This document shows, one piece after another, positions 1-10,481 of a stretch of 36,941 nt of DNA. The notes under the pieces were generated by a model that made no database searches, had not been told where the DNA came from, and was given only the letters and a program-made list of their open reading frames with translations. This DNA is from Tabrizicola sp. Lineage in GTDB: Bacteria; Pseudomonadota; Alphaproteobacteria; Rhodobacterales; Rhodobacteraceae. Position numbers and translations under genes: made by a program. The stretch's first letter is position 1. Each line of letters starts with the position of its first letter. The stretch lies in the NCBI GenBank assembly GCA_012032275.1, contig JAAURK010000006.1, positions 1 through 36,941 of the forward strand. Reading direction: 5' to 3'.

Positions 1-1
1 G

Positions 2-1441
2 CGCGAACGGGTGGCCGCGTTGCTGGACCCCGGCGCGCCCTTTCTGGAAATCGGTGCCACGGCGGCGCATGGCATGTACGGCGGCGATGCGCCCGCGGCC
101 GGCCTGATCGCCGGTGTGGGCCGCATCCATGGGCAGGATGTCATGGTCGTCGCCAATGATGCGACGGTAAAGGGCGGCACCTATTATCCGATGACGGTGA
201 AAAAACATCTGCGCGCGCAAGAGATCGCCGAGCAATGCGCGCTGCCCTGCATCTATCTTGTCGACAGCGGCGGTGCGAACCTGCCCCGTCAGGACGAGGT
301 CTTTCCGGACCGCGATCATTTCGGGCGCATCTTCTACAATCAGGCGCGGATGTCGGCCAGGGGCATTGCGCAGATCGCCGTTGTCATGGGCTCCTGCACC
401 GCCGGTGGCGCCTATGTGCCCGCGATGTCGGATGTCTCGATCATCGTGCAGGGTCATGGGACGATCTTTCTGGCGGGGCCGCCACTCGTCAAGGCCGCGA
501 CGGGCGAGATTGTCAGTGCCGAGGATCTGGGCGGCGGCGACGTGCATACCCGGCTGTCCGGTGTCGCCGATTATCTGGCCGAGGACGATGCCCATGCGCT
601 GGCCCTCGCCCGCCGCGCGGTGGCCTCGCTGAACCGCCGGTCGCCGGAAACCGTGCTGCGTCAGGCATCCGAAGACCCGGCCTATGACGCGGAAGACATC
701 CCCGGCATCATCCCCGCGGATCCGCGGACACCCTATGACATCCGCGAGGTCATCGCGCGCATCGTCGATGGCTCGCGCCTGGACGAATTCAAGGCCCGCT
801 ATGGCGAGACGCTGGTGACGGGGTTTGCCCATGTGACGGGGATTCCGGTGGGGATTGTCGCGAACAACGGGGTTCTCTTCAGCGAAAGCGCCCAGAAGGG
901 GGCCCATTTCGTCGAACTCTGCAGCCAGCGCGGCATTCCGCTTGTCTTCCTGCAGAACATCACCGGCTTCATGGTCGGCCGCAAATACGAGAATGAAGGG
1001 ATCGCGCGCCACGGCGCAAAGATGGTGACGGCCGTCGCGACGACTTCGGTGCCGAAGATCACGATGATCGTCGGCGGCTCGTTCGGGGCAGGGAATTACG
1101 GCATGGCGGGCCGGGCCTACGCGCCCCGGTTCCTGTGGACCTGGCCGAATTCCCGGATTTCGGTGATGGGCGGCGATCAGGCGGCTGGCGTGCTGGCCAG
1201 CGTCCGGCGCGATGGCATCGAACGCGCGGGGGGCAGCTGGTCGATGGAAGAAGAGCAGGCGTTCAAGCAACCGACGATCCGGATGTTCGACGAACAGTCC
1301 CATCCGCTTTATGCCTCGGCGCGGCTTTGGGATGACGGCATCATCGACGCGCGGCGATCGCGCGAGGTTCTGGCGCTTTCCCTGTCGGCCAGCCTCAATG
1401 CGCCCATCGAACCCACGCGGTTCGGCGTTTTCCGGATGTGA
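2..1441 (+). CDS. mccB: Methylcrotonyl-CoA carboxylase, beta (carboxyltransferase) subunit, 5'-partial
   Basis: This subunit transfers the carboxyl group from carboxybiotin to 3-methylcrotonyl-CoA in leucine/isovalerate breakdown. The frame is open to the left edge of the window, and the GTG at 11 is an internal Val rather than a start. About 479 codons are present against roughly 535 residues usual for the family, so about 55 N-terminal residues lie outside. Both crotonase-like halves of the carboxyltransferase are visible: the Gly/Ala-rich CoA-binding stretch around [15 protein letters not shown], and the C-terminal half with [11 protein letters not shown] and [11 protein letters not shown]. 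The biotin carboxylase subunit follows after 57 bases. That pairing, and the HMG-CoA lyase downstream, favour methylcrotonyl-CoA over propionyl-CoA or geranyl-CoA as substrate. Family assignment is firm; substrate is inferred from context. Confidence 0.93.
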   Translation, partial: RERVAALLDPGAPFLEIGATAAHGMYGGDAPAAGLIAGVGRIHGQDVMVVANDATVKGGTYYPMTVKKHLRAQEIAEQCALPCIYLVDSGGANLPRQDEVFPDRDHFGRIFYNQARMSARGIAQIAVVMGSCTAGGAYVPAMSDVSIIVQGHGTIFLAGPPLVKAATGEIVSAEDLGGGDVHTRLSGVADYLAEDDAHALALARRAVASLNRRSPETVLRQASEDPAYDAEDIPGIIPADPRTPYDIREVIARIVDGSRLDEFKARYGETLVTGFAHVTGIPVGIVANNGVLFSESAQKGAHFVELCSQRGIPLVFLQNITGFMVGRKYENEGIARHGAKMVTAVATTSVPKITMIVGGSFGAGNYGMAGRAYAPRFLWTWPNSRISVMGGDQAAGVLASVRRDGIERAGGSWSMEEEQAFKQPTIRMFDEQSHPLYASARLWDDGIIDARRSREVLALSLSASLNAPIEPTRFGVFRM

Positions 1442-1498
1442 CGCGGCATGCAGCAACCCATGAGCCCGACCGACCTTTCCGCCGCAGGATCGCCGCCG

Positions 1499-3439
1499 AT
1501 GTTTCGCAAGATACTCATCGCCAACCGGGGCGAAATCGCCTGCCGCATCATCAGGACCGCACGGCGGCTGGGGGTGGCGACCGTCGCCGTCTACTCGGAT
1601 GCCGATGCGGGGGCGCTGCATGTGGGCATGGCGGATGAGGCGGTGCATATCGGCGGGGCCGCGCCCCGGCAGAGTTATCTGAACGGCGACCGGATCATCG
1701 CAGCGGCGCGGTCCACCGGCGCAGAGGCGATCCATCCGGGCTATGGCTTTCTGAGCGAGAACCCCGATTTCGTCACAGCGGTCGAGAAGGGCGGGCTTGT
1801 CTTCATCGGACCGTCGGCGCGTGCCATCCGCGCGATGGGCCTGAAGGATGCCGCGAAACGGCTGATGGTCGAGGCGGGCGTTCCGGTGGTGCCAGGCTAT
1901 CACGGCGCCGATCAGGATCCCGCCACCCTTCTGGACGAGGCAGGGCGGATCGGCTATCCCGTCCTCATCAAGGCCGTGGCGGGCGGCGGCGGCAAGGGGA
2001 TGCGGCTGGTCGAGCGGGCAGGTGATTTCGCCGATGCCTTGCAAAGCGCGCAGGGCGAGGCGCAGACAGCGTTCGGCAACCCCGCCGTCCTGATCGAGAA
2101 ATATGTCGTCAGACCGCGCCACATCGAGGTGCAGATCTTTGGTGACGGAAGCCGGGTCGTGCATCTTCATGAACGCGACTGTTCGCTGCAACGCCGACAC
2201 CAGAAGGTGATTGAAGAGGCGCCGGCCCCGGGCATGACCCCCGAGATGCGCGATGCCATGGCGGCAGCAGCGGTGCGGGCGGGCACCGCCATCGGCTATT
2301 CGGGGGCGGGAACGGTGGAGTTCATTGTCGACACCGCCGAGGGTCTTCGCCCCGACCGGTTCTGGTTCATGGAGATGAACACCCGCCTGCAGGTCGAACA
2401 TCCGGTGACCGAGGCGATCACCGGCATCGACCTTGTGGAATGGCAGCTTCGGGGCGCCGCGGGGGCGCCGCTGCCGCTTTTGCAGGCCGAGATCACGTGT
2501 TCGGGCCATGCCGTCGAAGCCCGTCTTTACGCCGAGGATGTGGCGGCGGGCTTCCTGCCCGCAACCGGCCGCATCGCCCATCTGGCCTTCCCGGAGGGGG
2601 TGCGGGCCGATACCGGCGTGGGGTCGGGCGATGCGATCAGCCCCTGGTACGACCCGATGATCGCCAAGATCATCGCGCATGGGCCGACGCGCGGCATCGC
2701 GCTTTCCCGTCTTGCCCGGGCGCTGGACGAGACGCGCGTGGCGGGGACGGTCAGCAATCTTGGCTTTCTCGGGCGGCTTGTCCGCCATCCGGGCGTTGCG
2801 CGGGGGGAGGTCGACACCGGCCTCATCGCCCGCGATCTTGACACCCTGCTTGCCCCGCCAGACGATCCTGACCGGGACCGGATCATGGCGGCAGCCGCGC
2901 TTCTTCACGCCGCCGCCCTGCCCGTTGGGCCGCTCGCGGGCTTTGCCCTCTGGTCCCCGCTCCGGCACCGGATCGCGCTGGATCAGGCCGGGGCCACGAT
3001 CGCCGCGACCCTGTCGCTGGACGGGCCGGATACCGCGCGGATCGAGATCGATGGACGGGCCCTGACCGCAATCCGGCATCCGCAGGGCTGGTCGATCGAC
3101 GGCCACCCGCCCCTGCCGCTGATCGAGGCGGATGGCATCCATGTCTTCGCCCCGGGACATGTCGCGAGCTTTGCCCGGCATGATCCCCTTCACCACCGGG
3201 AAGGCGCAGTGACGGGCAGCGATCTGACCCTGTCGCCCATGCCGGGGCTGGTGAAATCGGTTCAGGTCGCGGCCGGGCAGAGTGTTGGTACCGGCGATCC
3301 GCTCTGCACGCTTGAGGCGATGAAGATGGAGCACACGCTGCGGGCCTTGCGCGACGGGGTGATCGCCGAAGTCCTCGTTGCGCCCGGCACCCAGATCGAG
3401 GCCGGTGCCGCCCTGATCCGGCTGGAGCCGCTGTCATGA
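1499..3439 (+). CDS. mccA: Methylcrotonyl-CoA carboxylase, alpha (biotin carboxylase/biotin carrier) subunit
   Basis: This subunit carboxylates its own biotin with ATP and bicarbonate and hands the carboxyl group to MccB. In order it has a biotin carboxylase N-domain opening with MFRKILIANRGEIACR, an ATP-grasp domain with the Gly-rich loop AVAGGGGKGMR and the EMNTRLQVEHPVTE motif, a biotin carboxylase C-domain, a linker, and a C-terminal biotinyl domain with EAMKMEH. The biotinylated Lys is about residue 609 of 646. I chose ATG 1499 because family members begin at this MF-KILIANRGE block and an AGGAT lies about 8 bases upstream. An in-frame ATG at 1448 would add 17 residues with no family likeness. 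The stop overlaps the next gene's ATG (3436). The length suits acyl-CoA carboxylase alpha subunits. Confidence 0.94.
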   Translation: MFRKILIANRGEIACRIIRTARRLGVATVAVYSDADAGALHVGMADEAVHIGGAAPRQSYLNGDRIIAAARSTGAEAIHPGYGFLSENPDFVTAVEKGGLVFIGPSARAIRAMGLKDAAKRLMVEAGVPVVPGYHGADQDPATLLDEAGRIGYPVLIKAVAGGGGKGMRLVERAGDFADALQSAQGEAQTAFGNPAVLIEKYVVRPRHIEVQIFGDGSRVVHLHERDCSLQRRHQKVIEEAPAPGMTPEMRDAMAAAAVRAGTAIGYSGAGTVEFIVDTAEGLRPDRFWFMEMNTRLQVEHPVTEAITGIDLVEWQLRGAAGAPLPLLQAEITCSGHAVEARLYAEDVAAGFLPATGRIAHLAFPEGVRADTGVGSGDAISPWYDPMIAKIIAHGPTRGIALSRLARALDETRVAGTVSNLGFLGRLVRHPGVARGEVDTGLIARDLDTLLAPPDDPDRDRIMAAAALLHAAALPVGPLAGFALWSPLRHRIALDQAGATIAATLSLDGPDTARIEIDGRALTAIRHPQGWSIDGHPPLPLIEADGIHVFAPGHVASFARHDPLHHREGAVTGSDLTLSPMPGLVKSVQVAAGQSVGTGDPLCTLEAMKMEHTLRALRDGVIAEVLVAPGTQIEAGAALIRLEPLS

Positions 3440-4086
3440 TGCGTCTGCATCACGTTCCGGGATCGCGCAGCTTTCGGGTGCTTTGGCTGCTGGAAGAACT
3501 GGGCCTGCGGGCCGAGATCTTGCGGTATTCACTGACCGACGGCAGCCTGCGCAGTGCGGCGTTTCGCGCCACATCGCCTGCGGGCCGGGTTCCCGCGCTG
3601 GATATCGACGGGCAGGTGATCTTCGAATCCGCTGCGATCGTGCAATATCTGACCGAACGCGAAGGGCGCCTTGCGCCGCTTCCGGGCACCTCTGAACGCG
3701 GGGCCTTCCTGTCGTGGATCGGCTTTGCCGAGACGCAGGCGAACATCGTGCAGTCGCTGAACCTTCAACATATCTTCCTTCGTCCGGCCGAAGCGCGGTC
3801 GGTTCCCCTGATGCGGCTGGAAACAAGGCGGCTGGAGATGACGATGAAGGGGCTGGAGGCGCATCTTCAGGGCCGCGAGACTCTCTTGTCCGATTTCTCT
3901 GCCGCCGATTGCATGCTGGGCTTCAATCTTGACGCGGTGTTTCGCTTTGTCCGCCCGGATGCCTATCCCTCGCTGCTGGCCTATCGCAACCGGATGGCGG
4001 CGCGCCCGGCATGGCGCCGCGCGGCAAGCCTGGATGGTGAAAGCGGTATCTACAGCCGCGAATTCTACGAGCTTCCCGATGGCTGA
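3436..4086 (+). CDS. Glutathione S-transferase family protein
   Basis: The product is a 216-residue GST-like protein. The N-terminal thioredoxin-fold part carries a Ser-rich start (HHVPGSRSFRVLWLLEEL), the cis-Pro region GRVPALDI, and the glutathione-contacting Glu-Ser pair in QVIFESAAIVQYL. An all-helical C-terminal domain follows, with the usual DFSAADCMLGF helix motif. It overlaps mccA by 4 bases upstream and the HMG-CoA lyase by 8 bases downstream, so it is translated as part of the leucine-catabolism run. A role in detoxifying or trapping reactive enoyl-CoA intermediates is possible but is inferred only from position. No substrate can be read from the sequence. Confidence 0.88.
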   Translation: MMRLHHVPGSRSFRVLWLLEELGLRAEILRYSLTDGSLRSAAFRATSPAGRVPALDIDGQVIFESAAIVQYLTEREGRLAPLPGTSERGAFLSWIGFAETQANIVQSLNLQHIFLRPAEARSVPLMRLETRRLEMTMKGLEAHLQGRETLLSDFSAADCMLGFNLDAVFRFVRPDAYPSLLAYRNRMAARPAWRRAASLDGESGIYSREFYELPDG

Positions 4087-4934
4087 CCGGGTCGAGATTT
4101 TCGAGGTCGGTCCGCGCGACGGGTTGCAGAACGAACCGCGCCCGATTCCGTCAGAGGCCAAGATCCGGCTTGTGGAGATGCTGGCCGATTGCGGATTTGC
4201 CCGGATCGAGGCGACAAGCTTTGTCAGCCCGGCATGGGTGCCCCAACTTTCGGATGCTGCCGAAGTGATGGCCCGGATCCCCCGCCGGAACGGGCTGCGA
4301 TACACCGTGCTGACGCCCAACCTGAAAGGCTATGCCGCGGCCCGTGCCGCCGGGGCAGACGAGGTCGCGGTCTTTGCGGCGGCCTCGGAAGGGTTCAGCC
4401 GCGCCAATCTGAATTGCTCGATTGCCGAAAGCCTTGACCGCTTTCGCCCGGTGGCCGCTGCGGCGCGGGCCGATGGCCTCGCGCTGCGCGGCTATGTCTC
4501 GACCGTGACCGATTGCCCCTATGACGGGGCGGTATCCCCGGCGGCCGTCGCTGCGGTGGTGGCCGCGCTCAGGGATATCGGCTGCCACGAGATCAGCCTC
4601 GGCGATACGCTTGGCCGCGCGACGCCCGAACGCGTGACCGCCTTGCTGGACGCGGTGTTGCAAGAGCTTCCGGCCTCCCGGCTCGCCGGTCATTTCCACG
4701 ATACCGACGGCCGCGCGCTGGACAATATCGAGGCGAGCCTTGCCCTTGGCCTGCGGGTCTTCGACGCATCGGTGGGCGGTCTTGGCGGCTGCCCTATGCC
4801 CCCGGTGCGGCGGGCAATGTCGCGACCGAACGCGTGGCGCGCCGACTTTCCGCGCTGGGTTACGAGACCGGAGTGTCGCTGGAGCGGATCGATGCTGCCG
4901 CTGCTTTGCCAAAAGCCTGAAAGGTTCTGCATGA
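4079..4934 (+). CDS. Hydroxymethylglutaryl-CoA lyase, C-terminus frameshifted twice
   Basis: The enzyme cleaves HMG-CoA to acetoacetate and acetyl-CoA, the last step of leucine degradation. The N-terminal motif FEVGPRDGLQNEP, the metal-binding HFHDTDGRALDN block and the signature SVGGLGGC (catalytic Cys) are all present. Right after the signature, near 4797, the frame breaks: one missing C restores the expected P-Y-A-P-G-A-A-G-N-V reading. A second missing base in a T run near 4905 restores AKSLKGSA and a TGA at 4932-4934 that overlaps the next ATG as ATGA. The corrected protein would be about 285 residues, the normal size. Read literally, the original frame runs straight into the hydratase and gives a false fusion protein. 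The start ATG 4079 overlaps the GST stop. Sequencing error is my preferred explanation. Confidence 0.88.
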
Positions 4935-5726
4935 CCGGATACACGACGCTGGATCAAAGGATCGACGACCGGGGCATCGTTCAGCTTCGCCTGAACCGGC
5001 CCGAAAAGCGCAACGCGCTGTCGGCGGTCATGATCGCGGAACTTGCCGATTTTGCGGCCCGGATGGCGGCGCGGCGCGACCTGCGGGCGATCGTGCTGTC
5101 GGGGACGGGTGATCTTTTCTGCGCCGGGGGCGATCTGGACTGGATGCGCGCGCAGATGGTGGCCGACAGGGACACCCGCATCGCCGAAGCCCGAAAACTC
5201 GCGCTGATGTTCAAGGCGCTGAACGAGCTTCCCCAGCCGCTGATCGGCGCCGTGCACGGGGCGGCCTTCGGCGGCGGCGTCGGCCTCGCCGCGGTCTGTG
5301 ACGTGGTCATTGCCGCCGAGGGCGCGAAATTCGGGCTGACCGAAACCCGGCTTGGACTGATCCCGGCGACCATCGGGCCCTATGTCCTGGCACGGATGGG
5401 CGAGGGCAATGCCCGGCGCGTCTTCATGTCGTCGCGCATCTTTGGCGCGGAAGAGGCTCGCGATCTGGGGCTGGTCGCGCGTATCGTCGCCCCCCGGAGC
5501 GCTGGACGAGGCCGCGATGGACGAGGCGCTGCCCTATCTCTCTGCCGCGCCCGGCGCGGTTGCGGCCGCGAAGGCGCTGGTGCGGCAGTTGTCGGGCCGG
5601 GTGACCGAAGCGGCGATCACGGCTTCTGTCACCGCCCTTGCCGATACCTGGGAAAGCGCCGAGGCCACAGAGGGCATTGCCGCGTTCTTTGACCGCCGAC
5701 CACCGGGCTGGACGCAGCGCCGGTGA
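4931..5726 (+). CDS. Enoyl-CoA hydratase/isomerase family, probable methylglutaconyl-CoA hydratase, frameshifted
   Basis: This is a crotonase-fold protein of about 264 residues after correction. Motifs seen are RLNRPEKRNALS at the N-terminus, the first oxyanion-hole segment LFCAGGDLDWM, the second oxyanion segment HGAAFGGGVGLAAVCD, and the catalytic-region TETRLGLIPATIGPYV. Position right behind HMG-CoA lyase (ATGA overlap) and next to methylcrotonyl-CoA carboxylase suggests it hydrates 3-methylglutaconyl-CoA to HMG-CoA; that substrate is inference. The frame breaks in a C6 run at 5490-5495: one extra C, or two missing, switches reading to ...PGALDEAAMDEALPYLS and ends at the TGA 5724-5726. 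The C-terminal frame continues the family fold, so the gene is probably intact in the organism. Confidence 0.85.
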
Positions 5727-5750
5727 CGGGATGCCCGCCGCCAGCGGCGC

Positions 5751-6581
5751 TCAGCCCCGCTCGCGATCTGCCGGATAGACGCCAAGAATGTTCACCTGGC
5801 TGGTGAAGTAGCGCAACTCCTCCAGCGCCAGCGCGACATTGGCATCCTCGGGATGGCCTTCGATATCGGCGTAGAATTCGGTGGCGGTGAAGGATCCGCC
5901 CACCATGTAGCTTTCCAGCTTGGTCATGTTGACGCCATTGGTCGCGAAACCGCCCATCGCCTTGTAAAGCGCGGCGGGAATGTTGCGCACCCGGAAGGTG
6001 AAGGTGGTGATCATCCGGTCCGACCGGCGGGAATGATCGGGGCTGCGCGACATCACCAGAAACCGGGTGGTGTTGTTCTTCTGATCCTCGATATGGCGCG
6101 CGATCACATCCAGCCCGTAGATCCTGGCTGCAAGCTCGCTCGCCAGTGCGGCGCGGGTCGGATCGCCCGCCTCTGCCACTTCGCGCGCGGCGCGGGCGTT
6201 GTCAGAGCTGACCTTGCCCCGGATGCCGTGGCTTTTCAGAAAACCGGCGCATTGCGGCAGGATCACCACGTGACCATGGGCTTCGCGGATTCCGTCAAGC
6301 CGGGCGCCGGGCACCCCCAGCAGGTTGACATGCACGCGCACGAACGCCTCGTCCACGATATGCAGCCCCGCGCTTGGCAACAGGCGGTGAACATCGGCCA
6401 CCCGGCCATAGGTGGAATTCTCTACTGCGAGCATGCCGAGATCAACCTCACCCGACCGCGTCAGATCGACGACATCCTCGAAAGTGGTGCAGGCGACAGC
6501 CTCGAAATCCGGGCGGGCTTGCTGGCAGGCCTGGTGCGAATAGGCGCCAGGCTCTCCCTGAAACGCGATGCGTCCGGTCAT
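5751..6581 (-). CDS. pheA: Prephenate dehydratase
   Basis: A 276-residue monofunctional prephenate dehydratase, which converts prephenate to phenylpyruvate in phenylalanine synthesis. The N-terminal catalytic part starts [18 protein letters not shown], and the family motif NNTTRFLV, with the catalytic Thr, lies near residue 175. The C-terminal ACT domain carries the Phe-binding ESYMVGG-like segment ([21 protein letters not shown]), so feedback inhibition by phenylalanine is expected. There is no chorismate mutase domain. The ATG at 6581 was chosen because a GGAG lies about 8 bases upstream and the homology starts there; the open frame further upstream has no family likeness. It is divergent from cycM and convergent with the leucine run. 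Confidence 0.93.
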   Translation of the reverse strand: MTGRIAFQGEPGAYSHQACQQARPDFEAVACTTFEDVVDLTRSGEVDLGMLAVENSTYGRVADVHRLLPSAGLHIVDEAFVRVHVNLLGVPGARLDGIREAHGHVVILPQCAGFLKSHGIRGKVSSDNARAAREVAEAGDPTRAALASELAARIYGLDVIARHIEDQKNNTTRFLVMSRSPDHSRRSDRMITTFTFRVRNIPAALYKAMGGFATNGVNMTKLESYMVGGSFTATEFYADIEGHPEDANVALALEELRYFTSQVNILGVYPADRERG

Positions 6582-6641
6582 CGGCACAGATCTCCGTTCA
6601 AAATTCCCGCGGACAGGGGCGAATGGTCGCGCGTCTACACC

Positions 6642-6671
6642 TTGAAACTTTGCGTGGGAAGCGGATAGATA
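6642..6671 (+). promoter_or_regulatory. Candidate sigma-70 promoter of cycM
   Basis: A TTGAAA hexamer at 6642-6647 and a TAGATA hexamer at 6666-6671 are separated by 18 bases, about 33 bases before the cycM ATG. Both are close to the housekeeping consensus and are AT-rich against the local background. Prediction only. Confidence 0.4.
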
Positions 6672-6703
6672 CCGCGCGGAAGAAGACCTTGGGAAGGTGC
6701 ACC

Positions 6704-7231
6704 ATGTTCGACACGATGACGATGACCAAAGCGGTGGGCGCAATCTGCGGCTCGCTCCTCGTGTTCATGCTGGCAGGCTGGGCCGGAACCAGCCTTTATC
6801 ATGTTGGCGGCGGCCATGGTGAGCATGGGGAAGAAATGGCGCAGGCCTATGTGATCGAGACCGGCGCCGAAGAGGCTACGGGCGAGGCAGAGGAGGCAGG
6901 CCCCGATTTCGCGACGCTTCTGGCCTCGGCCGATCCTGCAGCGGGCGAAAAGGTCTTCGCGAAATGCAAGAGCTGCCACAAGATCGATGGCGGCGACGCG
7001 ACCGGCCCGCATCTGAACGGCGTCGTCGGCCGCGCGAAGGCCGCAGTCGACGGATTTGCCTATTCCGAAGCGATCGTCGCGGTGAAGGACCAGGCCTGGA
7101 CGCCGGAAAACCTGAACGGTTTCCTGGAAAGCCCGAAAGGCTACATGCCCGGCACCAAGATGGCCTTCGCGGGCCTGCCCAAGGCCGAAGACCGGGCGAA
7201 TGTGATCGCCTATCTGCAGACGCTTCCCTGA
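6704..7231 (+). CDS. cycM: Membrane-anchored cytochrome c (CycM / c552 type)
   Basis: A 175-residue cytochrome c with an uncleaved N-terminal anchor (hydrophobic helix about residues 9-29), an acidic Glu/Ala-rich linker (about 35-68), and a class I cytochrome c domain. The heme-binding CKSCH is at residues 88-92, and the distal Met is in GYMPGTKM (probably Met153). The opening [21 protein letters not shown] closely follows Paracoccus CycM/c552, which carries electrons from the bc1 complex to terminal oxidases. It could donate to the cbb3 or aa3 oxidase here. Transcribed alone, it has a candidate promoter upstream and a strong terminator 20 bases downstream. Confidence 0.93.
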   Translation: MFDTMTMTKAVGAICGSLLVFMLAGWAGTSLYHVGGGHGEHGEEMAQAYVIETGAEEATGEAEEAGPDFATLLASADPAAGEKVFAKCKSCHKIDGGDATGPHLNGVVGRAKAAVDGFAYSEAIVAVKDQAWTPENLNGFLESPKGYMPGTKMAFAGLPKAEDRANVIAYLQTLP

Positions 7232-7253
7232 AAGTGCGCGAATTGTGCGAACT

Positions 7254-7276
7254 GCCGTCCTTCGGGGCGGCTTTTT
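7254..7276 (+). terminator. Intrinsic terminator of cycM
   Basis: A 7-bp stem (GCCGTCC / GGGCGGC with one T-G wobble) closes a stable TTCG tetraloop and is followed at once by five T residues at 7272-7276. It lies about 20 bases past the cycM stop and is the clearest rho-independent terminator in the window. Confidence 0.85.
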
Positions 7277-7390
7277 GCCTTTCATGTCGGGGTTCGCTCA
7301 CCTCCTCCTCACGCAATCGCGCCTTGTTCTCGACAGAGGCTGCATTAGCATGAATGAATGGGGATGGTCGTAGTTGGCGGAGGGGTCGGA

Positions 7391-9316
7391 ATGCGGGGAT
7401 TGCACCAGGTGAATGTGGCGGTGAACACAATGGACGCGTTCGGCAGACGCGTTGCGCAGGGTCTTGGTGCGGGTTTTCTGGTCCTTGCGCTGGCCGGTTT
7501 CGGGGCGGCAGCCCGGGCCGAAACCGTCATAACCTCGCACGGCATCTCGACCTTCGGCGACCTTGCGCTGCCCGCCGATTTCACGCATCTGCCCTACGTC
7601 AACCCCGATGCCCCGAAAGGCGGCGAGATCAGCGAGTGGGCGCCGGGCAGTTTCGACAGTTTCAATCCCTATGCCATCGCAGGCAATGCAGGCGCGCTGT
7701 CCTCGATCTTCTACGAATCCATCCTGTCCGGGACGCTGGACGATATCAGCGCTGCCTACTGCCTGCTTTGCGAGACGATGGAATATCCCGAGGACCGGTC
7801 CTGGGTGATCTTCAACCTAAGGAAAGATGTGACCTTTTCGGACGGAAGCCCGTTCACGGCCGAAGACGTGCTGTTCAGCCATAACCTTTTCCTCGAAAAG
7901 GGTATCCCGGAATATCGCAGCGTGGCGGGCGGCAAGTTCCAGTCGGTCGAAATCCTCGACCCTCATCGCATCAAATTCACGTTCACGCCCGGAACGCCTT
8001 TTCGGGACATGCCCGCGCAAGCCGGTGGCACGATCGTCTTTTCCAAGGCGCATTACGAGGCGAACAACCGCGATCTGGAGAAGTCGAGCCTGGAGCCTTT
8101 CCTTGGCACAGGGGCCTATGTGCTTGAAAGCTTCAAGCCCGGTCAGCAGATCATCTACAAGCGGGATGAGGATTACTGGGGCGAAGATCACCCGCTGAAC
8201 GTCGGGCAGAACAATTTCGACCGCATCCGTATCGAATATTTCGGCGACGACAACGCCGCGATGGAGGGCTTCAAGGCGGGCGTCTACACCTTCCGCAATG
8301 AAAGCCTGCCAAGACGCTGGGCCAATGATTATGAGTTTCCGGCCGTGAAAGCGGGGGATATCGTCAAGGACGTGATCCCGTCGGGTAACATTGCCGGGGG
8401 ACAATCCTTCATCTTCAACCTCCGGCGCGCGCAGTTCCAGGATCCGCGGGTGCGTGAGGCAATTGGCCTGATGTTCAACTTCGAATGGTCGAACAAGTCG
8501 CTCTTCTACGGTTTGTTCACACGGGTCAACTCGATCTGGGAGAATTCGGACATGGCGGCCTCCGGGGTGCCGACACCGGCGGAAGTCGCGCTGTTGCAGC
8601 CGCTGGTCGATGAGGGCCTGCTTCCCGCCAGCATCCTGACGGACGAGGTCGCCATGGCGCCGGTGTCGTCCGAGGACAGGGCACTGGACCGGCGCAACCT
8701 GCGCACGGCCTCTGCCCTGCTGGATGAGGCGGGCTGGACCGTCGGCGACGACGGCATGCGCCGCAACGACAAGGGCCAGATGCTTCGGTTCGCAATGGTG
8801 CATTCCCGCGCCGATCTGTTGCCGGTGACCAATGCCTATGTCGAAAACCTGCGTGCCCTCGGGGTGGATGCCAGCTTCGACATCATCGACGATGCACAGC
8901 TTCAGGAACGCGCAAGCCCGCCCAATTTCGATTTCGATGCGCTTCCGACAGTGGTTGTGAACGGCGGGCCGGAGGGACTTGTCGGTCTTGAGCAGGCATG
9001 GTCATCGGTAACCAAGGACAATTCCAGCCGCAACCGCATGGGCTATGCCGATCCCGCGGTGGACAAGCTTCTGAAGCTGACGGATGCCGCCAGCAGCCGG
9101 GAAGAGCTTGATGCCGTGATCCGTGCAATGGATCGCGTCCTGCGGTCGCAGATGATCTGGGTGCCGCGCTACTACAAGAAGGACAACTGGGTCGCCTATT
9201 ACAACATGTACGAACATCCCGAAACCTTGCCGCCCTATGCTCTGGGCGAGCTGTCGATCTGGTGGTACAACGCGGAAAAGGCAGACGCGCTGAAAGCCAA
9301 GGGCGCGCTGAAATAA
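7391..9316 (+). CDS. yejA: Peptide ABC transporter, periplasmic binding protein (YejA-like)
   Basis: A large family-5 solute-binding protein (SBP_bac_5). It delivers oligopeptides, or microcin C-like cargo in E. coli YejABEF, to the transporter encoded next. A hydrophobic signal segment ends in GFGAAARA with likely cleavage before ETV. The mature part opens with the YejA-like pattern [20 protein letters not shown] and NPDAPKGG, followed by SFNPY and [13 protein letters not shown]. The start is uncertain. ATG 7391 has a GGAGG seven bases upstream and gives 641 residues; ATG 7430 gives a shorter, more typical signal peptide but a weaker ribosome site; ATG 7358 is also in frame. It is first in a tight yejABEF-glycosyltransferase run. 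Confidence 0.9.
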   Translation: MRGLHQVNVAVNTMDAFGRRVAQGLGAGFLVLALAGFGAAARAETVITSHGISTFGDLALPADFTHLPYVNPDAPKGGEISEWAPGSFDSFNPYAIAGNAGALSSIFYESILSGTLDDISAAYCLLCETMEYPEDRSWVIFNLRKDVTFSDGSPFTAEDVLFSHNLFLEKGIPEYRSVAGGKFQSVEILDPHRIKFTFTPGTPFRDMPAQAGGTIVFSKAHYEANNRDLEKSSLEPFLGTGAYVLESFKPGQQIIYKRDEDYWGEDHPLNVGQNNFDRIRIEYFGDDNAAMEGFKAGVYTFRNESLPRRWANDYEFPAVKAGDIVKDVIPSGNIAGGQSFIFNLRRAQFQDPRVREAIGLMFNFEWSNKSLFYGLFTRVNSIWENSDMAASGVPTPAEVALLQPLVDEGLLPASILTDEVAMAPVSSEDRALDRRNLRTASALLDEAGWTVGDDGMRRNDKGQMLRFAMVHSRADLLPVTNAYVENLRALGVDASFDIIDDAQLQERASPPNFDFDALPTVVVNGGPEGLVGLEQAWSSVTKDNSSRNRMGYADPAVDKLLKLTDAASSREELDAVIRAMDRVLRSQMIWVPRYYKKDNWVAYYNMYEHPETLPPYALGELSIWWYNAEKADALKAKGALK

Positions 9317-9335
9317 CACGGAACGGGCAGGGACT

Positions 9336-10478
9336 TTGGGCGCCTATATCCTCCGCCGCTTGTTGTTGGTGATCCCCACGCTGCTTGGCGTGATGATCAT
9401 CAACTTTGCGCTGACCCAGTTTGTCCCCGGGGGCCCGATCGACCAGATCCGCGCCCGGCTGGAGGGAGAGGCGGATTCGCTTCAGAACCTTGCGGGCACC
9501 GATGGGGGCGGCGTTCAGGAGACTGACAGCGCCTATGTGGGCGCGCGCGGCCTGCCGCCGGAATTTCTGGCGAGGCTTGAGGTTCAGTTCGGCTTCGCCC
9601 GCATCATCTGCGAGGAGGGCTTCACCGGCACGCCCTCGCTCAAGTCCGAGGAGTGCCGCAAGGAGGCGATCCCCGCTGTCGAGCGGTTCTTCATCATGAT
9701 GGGGAAATACATCCGGTTCGATTTCGGCAACAGCTATTTCAAATCGAAACCCGTGGTCGATCTGGTGCTGGAGAAGATGCCCGTGTCGATCACGCTTGGC
9801 CTTTGGTCGACGCTGATCGCCTATCTGATCTCGATCCCGCTGGGCATCCGCAAGGCGGTGCGCGACGGATCGCGCTTCGATACCTGGACCAGCGGCTTCA
9901 TCATCGCGGCCTATGCGATCCCAGGATTCCTGTTCGCCATCCTTCTGATGGTGGTCTTTGCCGGTGGATCCTATTTCCAGTGGTTTCCGCTGCGTGGCCT
10001 CACCTCGTCGAACTGGAGCGATCTCTCCCTGATCGGCAAGATCACCGATTACCTGTGGCACATCGTGCTGCCGGTCACCGCGCAGCTGATCGGATCCTTC
10101 GCGACGCTGACGCTTCTGACGAAGAACAGCTTCCTTGACGAGATCAAGAAGCAATATGTGATGACCGCCCGCGCCAAGGGCCTGTCAGAGCGGCGGGTGC
10201 TTTACGGCCATGTCTTCCGCAATGCCATGCTGATCGTCATCGCGGGATTTCCAGGGCTGTTCCTGTCGGTCTTTTTCGGGTCGTCGCTGATCATCGAGCT
10301 GATCTTCTCGCTCGACGGTCTGGGAATGCTTGGCTACAGCGCGGCGCTGGATCGCGACTATCCGATCATCTTCGGCACGCTCTTCGCCTTCGGCCTGATC
10401 GGCCTGATCGTCGGCATCCTGTCGGACCTCATGTATGTCTTCGTCGATCCGCGGATCGATTTCGAAAGCCGGGGCTAG
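9336..10478 (+). CDS. yejB: Peptide ABC transporter permease (YejB-like)
   Basis: A 380-residue inner-membrane permease. The first transmembrane helix ([25 protein letters not shown]) is followed by the [11 protein letters not shown] motif typical of the DppB/YejB group. A long periplasmic region of about 100 residues precedes the remaining helices, and the cytoplasmic EAA-type coupling loop is seen at [27 protein letters not shown] start at 9336 is preceded by an AGGGA. It lies 19 bases after yejA and 3 bases before yejE. YejB forms the channel with YejE and is powered by YejF. Confidence 0.92.
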   Translation: MGAYILRRLLLVIPTLLGVMIINFALTQFVPGGPIDQIRARLEGEADSLQNLAGTDGGGVQETDSAYVGARGLPPEFLARLEVQFGFARIICEEGFTGTPSLKSEECRKEAIPAVERFFIMMGKYIRFDFGNSYFKSKPVVDLVLEKMPVSITLGLWSTLIAYLISIPLGIRKAVRDGSRFDTWTSGFIIAAYAIPGFLFAILLMVVFAGGSYFQWFPLRGLTSSNWSDLSLIGKITDYLWHIVLPVTAQLIGSFATLTLLTKNSFLDEIKKQYVMTARAKGLSERRVLYGHVFRNAMLIVIAGFPGLFLSVFFGSSLIIELIFSLDGLGMLGYSAALDRDYPIIFGTLFAFGLIGLIVGILSDLMYVFVDPRIDFESRG

Positions 10479-10481
10479 GCG

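Noticed and set aside
4151-5257. Long open frame on the minus strand across the HMG-CoA lyase and hydratase
   Set aside because: It mirrors the codon structure of the real genes in high-GC DNA, has no recognisable domain, and is compositionally odd (His/Arg/Gly rich).
5727-5750. Possible hairpin between the hydratase and prephenate dehydratase
   Set aside because: Only a 5-6 bp GC stem in a 24-base gap without a T run; expected often by chance at this GC content.
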